A DNA stretch of 64,000 nt from NCBI GenBank assembly GCA_025267735.1, contig CM046298.1, positions 30,759,866-30,823,865 on the forward strand, in the 5' to 3' direction. Below are positions 24,401 through 36,400 of this stretch, one piece after another; the stretch's first letter is position 1, and the number at the start of each line of letters is the position of its first letter. Made by a program: the position numbers and the translations under genes. Under the pieces are notes generated by a model that was not told the DNA's origin, did not search any database, and worked only from the letters and a program-made list of their open reading frames with translations. Origin of the DNA: Mactra quadrangularis. Taxonomy: Eukaryota; Mollusca; Bivalvia; Venerida; Mactridae.

Positions 24401-27400
24401 AAAAATAGCAAAACGTACGATATCACAGGTTCAATGGCAACAAAAACTTCAAATATTCTCTCAGAAAACATTGGTTGCCGTAAAAATAGCAAAACTAACG
24501 ATAGCACAGGAAAAATGACAACAAAAACTACCAAAATTCGCTCTGAAAACATTGGTTGCCTCTAGAATGACAAAACTTACGATAGCACAGGTACAGTGGC
24601 AACCAAAACTACAAATATTCTCTCAGAAAACATTGGTTGCCATTGGAATGACAATACTTACGATAGCAAAGATACAGTTGCAACAAAAACTACGCATATT
24701 CTTTCAGAAAACATTGGTTGCCATTGGAATGACAATACTTACGATAGCACAGGTACAATGGCAACAAAAACTACCAATATGCACTCAGAAAACATTTGTT
24801 GCCTTAGGAATGACAATACTTACGATAGCACAGATACAGTTGCAACAAAAACTACAAATATTCTCTCAGAAAACATTGGTTGCCATAATGACAATACTTA
24901 CGATAGCACAGGTACAATGGCAACAAATACAACCAATATTCACTCAGAAAACATTGGTTGCCGTAAAAATAGCAAAACTAACGATAGCACAGGTACAATG
25001 GCAACAAAAACTACCAAAATTCCCTCAGAGAACATCGGTTGCCGTAGGGATTGCAATGCTTATGAATGGCAACAAATAAAACTAATATTCGTAGGATGAC
25101 AATATATGACTGATAGTATAAATAATGAAACAAGTACTTTGGTTCGATAGCATTTTCTTTAGTTAGATAAATTGAAACATCGCATTGAAACAGTAAAAAA
25201 TCACTCCGCTCAACTTTACTAAAAAAGTATCAATCATCTATCTAATAAAATTTTTAAAAGTATTTTGACTCTCCCTAATAACCAAAAAGCCATGTGATAT
25301 AGAAACTGTGAACAAATATTTGATAATCGGTGTAAACAAGAAATACAATATGGAAACCACATTAAAGCCGGATTTTTACCAAGATCTGACCATAAACTCG
25401 TAGATATCCAACATCACATGGTATGTTATCATTGAATTAAGTTTCATAAAGATCTGACAATAAATGGCAGAAATATAATTTTATTTTAATGTAATTGTTA
25501 ATGACAGCGCCCACCCGACCGCCAGGGTTTTGCCGAACTATAAGCCGAATTTTATCGCAGAAAAATCCGGCAAAAAATAAGAAAAACTGTACCTATCACT
25601 TTGTCTTTTATATTCTGTAGTGGTACAGTTAGTCATATTTCTACACATATCATTACAGGTATAGTCTAGTACCACATCCCTAACAATTAGTACGTTCTGA
25701 CCACACAAACTACTTTTTTTACAACGAATACAAGACTTTGTGAAGTTTCTATCACAACCTGTTAAATACAAACAAATCATGACTGTGAGCACGTTCCGCA
25801 AAGCTAGCGCTTCGTATCGCTAAGTAGCGATTTCGCATGTAGCGGTCCGCTTCTAAGTACATGTAGCAAGTTGAATCGCTCGACACCGATAGGTAGAGAG
25901 GTTTTTTTTTTGTCTGCCGAAAATATTCGGAACATCAAGTGCTTTTTAAAATGACTGCCCAGTATAGTGAACGAGGTCTCTTTTTTCAATAAAACTGACT
26001 TTTCTTTTTTAATGCACATATTTTGTAGGTGCAGTTAAAGTTAATACGCCTGGTGATGGCTGTTTAGTGTAGTTTTCATTTGTTACAATTCTTAACCTTT
26101 TTTTAAGTGAGACGCCATCTTGGATTTGCTAGCTTGAAGCTACGAGGTGTAACGGTTCACCGATATACCGGTTAATATTGCAATACGAATTCTGGAGGGT
26201 TTTAACCGGTTCGTTTTTACCTGAACCGTTTTTTTGTTTTTCTGTGCCATATTGATTGTTTATATCAGAATCAGAAATTTTATTGATTGAATAAATGTTA
26301 AAACATGTTGAAAACTTGTAATAATCTTATTATGCTATTGTAGGTGAAGCATTTAGTCAAATTAGAGAATAGTTCTTCTCGAAAATCCGTTTCAAATATG
26401 TATATGTATATAACATACAGTACATTTTACACAAATTATTCAAACATTTGTATAAGAGATTATTTGAAAATACATACACAGTATGTGCGTAATGTTGACG
26501 ATATATATACATATACATTAATTCCTGCTTCGGATGTAAATGCAAAAAGCAATACACATTGCAATGCTGTTATCACCGTGTCGTTACAGTCCTTCTTGAA
26601 GCAAAACCGCATTTAACATAAAGTCCGTCTTACAAGAATATTTTGCTCATGGTAAAGGCACAGTCAATATTATACTTATGAGTCGTTAGCGCACACGTCT
26701 GCATTGAAAAGTTTTTTTTGCCGGACGGGATATACTTTTGTGGAGCTTGATCATGAAATCATTTCTACGGCCATATTCTATCCTACCCCAATGATTCTGA
26801 ATCACATAGGGCCGTTGTAAGTCACTGACGAAAGTATGTGCCTAGTAACTGGTAAACAGTGAAATCCAGAGATTTAGCTGTTCCAGGAACATTGGATAGG
26901 TTATAACTAATCGCCGTAACAATACCTATGTGTTGCTACGGTGTTAAACCCAATAAAAATACCTTTGAAGTCACAATAACGTTGTATGAATGTCTGATCT
27001 GGTGAGCCAACTTGGTATGTTTCACAGGAATGGTACGTGCAAGAATTGTCTGCAGACGAGAACGTAGCTCCACGGCAACCATCTATCTCAAGACATCGCT
27101 GTTGACAATCTTTATATGAACTAAACGTTTCAGAATTTATAACACTGCAGTTCCCTCTGTGCCCTGGAATCACTGTAAGTTTGTAACTCAGGCAGTCTGA
27201 AGAATAAAATACAAGTTTTATTGTGTAGTTATTTTTGACCTGTCAAAAATTTCAATTTTTTTCACGGTTGGTCGCTCAATAAATAGGTAAGCGAAGTTGC
27301 GCGACTACTAATTCAATGTGCGACCAACCATGAAATAATGTAGACTTTTTGACAGGTCAAATGAGTGTCTAGTAGGAGAAGTGGTTATGCGTTCTACTAT

Positions 27401-30400
27401 TACAAGTATGATTGACCAAGGGGCAGTGGTTTATCCGCAACACTAATTTTGTTCAAATGAACTACATGTATTGTGTGTAAAGTTTGACCCCGATCTGACC
27501 TTTCACATTTGTATCTAATTATTATCTACACCTATCCCAACGAAAATCAGTCGGCCTACCACACCTATTCTACACTTTGGGAAATAATGTATTTAGAATT
27601 AGCAATCGATTTACAGCGATTGTAAATAGAAGAATGTTTATGTGTTAAATTTCACCACATAAATGTGTAATAATTACATTTGAGCTTTGACCATATACTC
27701 CGATATCGACAACGAGCATTAATTAAATACTACATTTGTAATCAACGTAATGAATATTCTTTCATAAAGGTCAGATCAGGGTCAAACTTAAGGCACTATA
27801 CAACTTTTATTTTCAATACTGCTTACCACTGGAATGGATTGGTTCATTTTTAATGTTTACATAAACACGTTTTGTTATTTATACGCACTATAAAATGCTT
27901 TACCTGAAGAGCATGTTTTACGTAAGGTCACGTGGCCCTCTGCAGGTTCAATGTTGTTACAGTCCAAGTAGGCAGAACATTGGCCTCCTGTCGGTCCAAA
28001 TGTACACATACTAGTTGTTAGTATTTCCTGACATGCCGATTCACAATGTGCCACTAATGACGTCCCATGAAAGTCATCAGTGTATGCAACGCATGAGTTT
28101 GCTGGCCTACAGTTTATACATGTCTGAATGTATGTCTGGTTGGTGCAGTTTGGCGTGGCTGAAGAAAACAGAAAGATTAAACAGCTGTGTCATTTTGACC
28201 TTTAAAATAAACATGTACAGCCGACTTTACAATTTAGTACGATAACCCCTGAGCTACATGCTGGAAATGGACCAACATTTGTGTAGACACGGAGTTGAAC
28301 CCAATAAGAATAATGTATAGTGTTCGGTGTATATGAATACACTTTTAACATTGTATTAAATAAATACAGTCAATCTTAATTATAAACAAAAGATATCTTT
28401 GTTTTGTTTGTTTTGTTTTTGTTGGGTTTAACGCCGTAGCAACACATTTTATAGGTCATATAACGGCGGTCAGTCAACCTACTCACTCCTCCTGGAAAGG
28501 CTAAATCTCTGGATTTAGCTGTTAACCAATTACTAAGCGCATACTTTCGTCAGTGACTGACAACTGTCCTACATAATTATCATTGGTAGGAGGGAGAATG
28601 GCCGTAGAAATACTTTCATGACCAAGCTACACGAAAGTATGCCCCGCCCGGGAATCGAACCCACAACCCTTCGATCAGCAGACTTGCGTGCTACCTACTG
28701 AGCTAGCCGGGCAGCTAAAAGATAGCTTTAAAAAAGATTCTGCACTATGCAAGGTTCATTTTGTTTGTAGTATAAACCAGTCACCAATAATACACATAAT
28801 AAATAGTCAGCAACTACTGTCCGTGCTAAGCACCTGTTTATCATAAACAACTAATGCTACCATACCATTTATCCATTTCTCTATACCGGAGGAGTATTTC
28901 ATTGGACAAACAGGAATGGTAGAGCAAATTGTATTGGTCAAATATACATGTATAGGTTAAAAGTTGGCTTAGACTGCTGCACCGAAAAATAGAAAATTTA
29001 CTTACGTTGAAAATTACATTCTCTTTTGTAAAATGTAACCGATAAGTCGCCTGTGTCAGTTGATGAAGAACAATTGTGATAATAACATCCAGCCTCCATA
29101 GTATTGTATGTTACACCCCGACAGCCTTCCATGTCAAGACATCTATTTATGCAATAATTAGTTGACGTAACGTTCCACTGAGCGGTTAGGATATTGCAAT
29201 TCCCTTCATGTCCTTGAAGTTCTTGTAAATGATAGTATGGGCAATCTGAAACAAAAAAGATGAATAGATACATTTATTGTCTTCATCTTTCTCTGTCATT
29301 ATCACTTTTACAGATCCATAGCCGACCAAGTAACTACAAAATGTATTTTTACAGTGAGATGACGTCCTGGATACAAACTAGCAAAACCGTAAGCAGGTTG
29401 TATTGGGCAATACAAATATCATACACAAACATTCCTAACTTTTCATGCCATGGACCATGAAAAGTAAGCCAAAAATAAGCCAAAACAAACCTAGGTTTAA
29501 TCAGTCAATAGTTTTCTAAAAGATCAGTTGGCGGTAGGATAAAAGATTTTAATATAGCCATCCTATATTTTTATACAATTATAACAGATTTCACCGTAGA
29601 TTAATGCCCGCCTGGCCAGTTCAGTTGGTAGTACGCAAGTCTACTGATCGAGGGGTCGTGGTTTCGATTCCAAAGCGGAGCATAATTTCTTGGAGCACAC
29701 TATCTACGGTCATTCTCCTCCTATCACTAATTCTAAATCATGTAGGGCAGTAGTCAGTCACTGGCCAAAATATGCGCCTAGTAATTGGTAAACATCTAAA
29801 TCCAGAGATTTAGCCTTTCCATGAACAATGAGTAGGTTGACTGACCGCCCTGATAAACCTATACAATGTGTTGCTACGGCGTTAAACCCAGCGAAACAAA
29901 CAAACACACAAACACCATAGATTATGGAATAAAAAAATGTTTTAACCAGTAGTGCATGTTTTTCTAAACGTTGTACGTCCGTCAAATATTTCTATCTTTG
30001 AGCATTCGTGAACTCTGCATTGTTGGTAGTAAGGGTTATAGACGCATGACTTGTTTGTTTTACTCGTACACAGATATTCACAATCCAGTTTATCAACGTC
30101 TACATATTGTTGTTTCGGCAAACATTCGTCGTCGTCTATTTTACAATTAATGCAGGTCTGATGTTCCGTTGGGAAGCACTCTGAAAGGAAGAGAATACAA
30201 TTTTAATTTTACCCCTATGTGTAGTAGACATAAAGCGTTTAATAAGGATTTTACAGAACAGAACAGAACATAATCGCCTTGGTCGTTTAATAGAACCATG
30301 TTCCATTTGGACTAAACATATTCCCGGTGACAATACCACGTGACTATGACGTCACAAATGCTACGGTTTCAAGAAGAAAACAGTGAAAAATCAGCTTGGG

Positions 30401-33400
30401 CTCTAAATTTTAAAGAGCTGTTACCCAGTATTTAAACTATCGACTTTGATTGTCATAACAGTGACATCATTTATTAAACAACGACGTTAATATTACGTTG
30501 CGCTGACGTTGTGATTTTTGGTTATGTATGTAATTTTCTAGTAAATTCAATTTTGTAGTTTCTTTCCAGTTCTTAATTAATTTCTTGTGACACTCAGCAT
30601 CTGATCTGTTCAAAATTAATTTAACATAGGTCAATCAAAATCCGCTTCTACTTATTTTTACAACAAATGCTTTAATCACAACGTCAGCGTAACGTTATAT
30701 TAACGTCGTTGTAATGAAGGTAATTTTACTTTGAACGCGATATTGTGAAAATCTGAGAACGTTCACTTTCCTTTTTTATTTCATTAAAATGACACAAAAA
30801 GTGCGTAGATTTCAAAAATCGCGATAAGAATTTGACCACCGTTCTGCTTTAATTTGAAAATAACCATTATAACTCGGCAATTGGGGAAATCTTTTAGACG
30901 TGAAAACCCTAAATTCAGTGATGAAATGTACAATCTTTACGACTGACGTGATATTTGGATAATCGGAACAAAATGATTGTATGCAACAACATTTCAGAAA
31001 CATTTCGGTATAATAATCATTGACCTTGGCCATTTAATATCTCAAATACGTGGGTTTAATGTACTTGCATGCCTATTTTTAGCGCGAACCATTGTGACGT
31101 CCATGACGTCGTGAAGAAAACGACAACGTCGCTAAGGTTACAATAAAAACAAACAAGAAACATGAAGGTATCTGCCTGCCAACTTTTATTATAATCGGTG
31201 AACAAAATATTTTTTTCGTTTTTTCCTCCGAGTAAGGTACCGACCCACCTTAAGTTGACGTAATTCATACATAAAGATGACGTCTTTTTAACTTTTTATT
31301 TTAACCTCATTTTAAAAAATACAAAAAATATAAGAAATATAATTTCATCGTACATTATCATCGAATGACATCAGATTTTACTGTAAAGCAAGGAAGAAAA
31401 AATGGGTCACCTGTGTAGCCACATAACCTCGTAATAAATGTGACGTCATAAGCTGTATTGGCGTATACCCATTCACTGGTATTATAGTATGTACAAGACA
31501 ATGATGTGGAGTTGTAGAGAGCTCCTCGGCAGTCATCCATATCCAAACACAGCTCTATACAGCTGTACAATGACGTAACATTGTAGTCTGTAGATACGTT
31601 GTTTCCCAATGGTAAATGACGCCATAATACTTCTAGTTTGTAGTTCAGGCAACCTGTAATAACAAAACTCAGAAATGTAAAATCTTTAACAAACATATTA
31701 TGTGTTACTCTAATATTAGCATCATTTAATTCGTTGTATGAAGATACATTCATTATTACAGTCTTACAACCGTGAAGTTACCTAAATATTACATGTACTA
31801 GTTAGAGACACGATAAACAATTCAAGCCATTTTACTTTCTAAATTTACGTTCATTTGTGACATCTATAAGAAAGTAAGAAACGTGGTTTTGTCATCGTAT
31901 ATTCTATCAAACTCAATTAATATTTTATGTCCTGTCTCTGAACTATACAACGTCGTCGTACATTCGTTTGTTTGTTTTGATCTTATTTCGATTTTTATGC
32001 CGTTTATGAAAATCGCCCTTTTTAGGCTATGTACGCAGCCAATTGAACTAACAAACTTTACTTGGTAATGTAATCCCATTGCTGGTTTACCCTTCAACAA
32101 GAAGAATACATTTTCTTTCTTTACATCGATAATCGTCATAAAGTAGTAGGTGAACCTCGTTATTTCCTCTCTGCTTAAACGCGCGTTCCTATCGATCGAC
32201 GCGATGAACTCTAGTTGCAGCAACTTGAGGTCGTCGACAAACATAATTATGTAAGTCCCAAACGCTTCGATTGAAAAAATATGGCCCATGTATTAAGACC
32301 TTTCCGCTATAAGGATCATCGATTTTGATGGCCACAACAGTGGCACTTTACTGTAAGAATAAAAAAAGTACTACTCACCTGTTGAACATGTTTTCCTGAA
32401 CGCCACAGACCCCTCCCTAGCATCAAGTGCCGAGCAATCGTACGTTGAGCATAGTTGAGTGTCAATGTCGTACGTCGAGCTGATATATCCCGGTGATTCA
32501 AAGGTCACTATTCTACAGTCATAACTTGATTCTGGGTAGGAGATATCAGGTAGCTGTACACAACTTGAACTATGTTTACAATCAGTACATTTCTGAATGA
32601 ATGTATCATTACAGTCTGAAACTAGATTATTATATACAATATAGTGAGGATTTCATACTAGTACGATGTAGCGGTGTAACAATACGATAAAAATTGTATT
32701 GCATTATATTACAAAACACAAAAACCTTTGATGTAATATAATTGCAATACGTGTTGGTTTTTGCGTTGACATGCAAAGGATGAATTTATGCACATACGTA
32801 CCTTTACATAATTTAGTCAAAATTACGAATATATGTGTATTTTCAAATGATCTTTTCCACAAATGTTTGAATGTTTTAGAAAAATGCATTTTTGAAAATG
32901 GACTTGCAAATAGAATTATTCTCTTATTTGAAAAAAAATGTTTAACCCTTTTAAGCACATTTTTTAAAGTCCCTCTCTTTCATTCATTCAAATATTCAAA
33001 TTTTAGAGTCTGAACAAAACAGGACGGCACATAAAGACAAACGCCTGTCCAGGAAAAAACTAACCGGTTAATAACAGTCAGAATTCGTATTGCATATTAA
33101 CCAGTATATATGTTAGCCGTTACACCATAGTACTTAGAACCGGAACTGGCATCGGTATTTCCTTCAAAATGTACCGGTAAAAATAGACATCGATACTTAT
33201 ATTGGTATTTTGAACCGATCCAAAATGACGAAAAAATCAAAGTTTGTGTCATGAGACATTTCTTTGGCATTCGAGCGTTCATTCGGGAATTGTCTGGACA
33301 TAGTTGAAAATCCTTCATGCTAGGAAAAGGTTTGCCAAACTTAAGAAACATTGTCCCTATGGTTAAGGAAGAGGTGTTGTCGAAGTCAACATTTTGACGC

Positions 33401-36400
33401 AAGCCGCGCGTCAGACATGGACCAATTACAATAGCTTACATTGGGCACATATTGCTCAGATGAGTCAAACTACTGGTCTCACAAAATACAAAAATATTCA
33501 TAAGAATGACCATGAAATGCAAAAGGGATCTGAAAAGAAAATCAAATATGACTAGTAAAATTATTAAGATCTCACTCTGGTTGTCACAATTTAATCCAAC
33601 AAATGTAGAGGTTGTAGAACCAGTGTCCGTACTGTTGATACAATCATGAAACAAACAATATTGTGAGAACGACTCATAGGTTACCCCGACACATCCATCA
33701 ACATCTAAACAATTAGACACACACTCGTCTAATGTTGGAATATTAAACGTAAATTGTATGATATCACATCGTCCCGAGTGGCCTGGCATCTCGAATAAAG
33801 TAAACTGTGTACAAGCTGAAAAACAAACGAATGAACTACATAAAACTTATACAATACAATGCAATGCAATGCAATAGAACGCAATATATTAAAGTTTTAT
33901 ATATATTCCCTAATAGCCCTAAAAATCATACGATGTCATACAACACGTTAACAATAGATACAGAGCAATCTGAACTGTTCGGTCCGTTACGAGTTAATTA
34001 AACAAAAACTATGATAAAACCTGCATACATTTGATAAATATGGAAAGCCATTCTGCCATGCCAATTGCAATTTGCTAAATGACATTTGCTAATGATAAAT
34101 ACGAAATGCAATCTAGTAAATCTAACAATTGCAAAAGAAAACTACTTTGCTTCGTCGAGTATTTACGCATAGAATGACAATACTATAATATGGAATATCA
34201 CTTCACGGAACCGAGTACTCTATCGAACGTTTGAGTATCGGTTACCAAAATTGATACTCGAGTACTTGTTAAAATTTAAGAAAAAAATTCCATTTCGCTT
34301 CCCGAAAATTTTCTTTTGCAAAACGAACACTTCAGGCGATTAAATGTAATCAAAACTATAAGTACAATGGTCAATATAACATATTTCGAATAATAAACAC
34401 ATGCAGCAACTTAGCCAACTCCCATGCAAAAAGTCTGTGTACCAAACAGTTTCTACCCAGCCACCATGATCTTCTGGAATCGCCTACCCAAACAAGTTGT
34501 GAGCAACCGACGTTGGAGAGTTTCGCGTCGGCTCTGATGACACACTCAACAACCAACTAAAGACATTACCAGTTTTTACTATATTTTTAAAAAAGAATTA
34601 AATAGAAAACTTTTATTTGTAAAAAGATACCCGATTGCTGCGCATGTACATAAGTTTTTCATCGAGATAATTCTCTATGAAAAGTGACGCGATTACTGAA
34701 GATGGTGATGACAGTCACTCGAATGAAATGAAATCAATAACATTTCATCTATATCCATTTAAATAGATGCTTACCAATGCCTGTAAACATCTATTTAAAC
34801 ATAAAGAGATACGGAATTTTAGCTTTGAGTTCCAACATTTGGAGGGCACTGTTTGACAAACGTTGAATCCGACTGTAGACACAACACAAAAAACATTATA
34901 GCGCTACATGTACCTGATGGGCATGAAGGCCTAAAGAAGTATCGCCCATCAAAGCGGTGCATTGTTTTACAGTTGTACATATACCAACATGTGTAGTTAT
35001 GAGGACTGTAGGCTGTAGACATATTTGCCATGATATTATTACTGTAACTTTCACAGTTCGACATTCTTGTTATTCCTTGGCTCACAGTGGTACAATCAGG
35101 TGATGGTCCGCAATTCAAACATGTCCTTATCTGTGTTGAAGCACAACCTATAAATCAAGATAAGCAATGTATCAGTTTTCTTTACTAGAGAAACATACAA
35201 TTCATTATCAATAATTTACAAAACGTGTAAGTTTCCAGTGTTAGAAGACGGAAAATTCAAGATAATTAATTTATCGTTATCTTTGTTATTTGACAGACAA
35301 TTTAAGATAATTAATTTACCATTTAACTGTGTCAGGGTACAGACAATTCAAGATAATTAATTTACCATTTATCTGTGTTATAGGACAGACAATTAAAGAT
35401 AATTAATTTACTAGTAATCTGTGTTATAGGACAGACAATTCAAAATAATTAATTTACCAGTTATCTGAGTGATAGGACAGACAATTCAAAATAATTAATT
35501 TACCAGTTATCTGTGTCATAGGACAGACAATTCAAAATAATTAATTTACCAGTTATCTGTGTCATAGGACAGACAATTCAAAATAATTAATTTACCAGTT
35601 ATCTGTGTTATAAGACAGACAATTCAAAATAATTAATTTACCAGTTATCTGTGTTATAGGACAGACAATTCAAGATAATTAATTTACCAGTTATATGTGT
35701 TATAGGACAGACAATTCAAAATAATTAATTTACCAGTTATATGTGTTATAGTACAGACAATTTAAAATAATTTGACAGACAATTCAAGATAATTAGTTCT
35801 TCGGTTATCTTCAAGATAATTAATTCTTCGGTTATCTGTGTTAGAGCACAAACAATTCAAATTAATAATAAAAATTCGGTTATCTATGTTAGAAACAGAC
35901 AGTTCAAGATAATGTATCAGTAATTTATGCAAGAGGACAGTCAATTTTTCCTTTTATAAGAACTAGCTGTTATTCAAGATAATACATGTATCAGTGAGGA
36001 TGTTAAGCTAATTATTCAGGATAATTAATTTTAGTTATTTGTAAAAGGGCGTTATTTTAAGGTAATTTATTAATCAAGTAGTATCAATTATTGTACATGG
36101 ATAAATATACAAATACAAGTCGATAGTAGAAACACATGTCAAATATAAAAAACTTGCGTTATGTAATTTTCATTATAAAACAGCGCGCCTTCGTGCATTT
36201 GTACGTGTACCACCCATCTTCTAAAATGGCAAACTAAGGATCTTGATGTCCTGTTTTAACTAGACTTATTGGATCTGTTTTTAGGAAATGTGACATACTA
36301 ACATATGGATAATTGATAGGGAAACTGATTACATATCTGCAATATCCGTTCTGTCAGCTCATGTGATTGTCTGACCACAAACTTAGGGGTCGCGGTTTCG

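Noticed and set aside
23765..25099. Overlapping ORFs of 160-175 codons in the 81-bp array
   Set aside because: Open frames on both strands follow from the repeat unit. Kept only as a repeat.
25593..25758. Type B read as a Ly6/uPAR-like (three-finger) domain
   Set aside because: The CxxC and Cys count were suggestive, but the C-x3-C spacing, terminal strand and loss pattern fit the PAN-like type-A scaffold better.
28015..28245. Plus-strand 76-codon ORF
   Set aside because: Antisense shadow of module B5.
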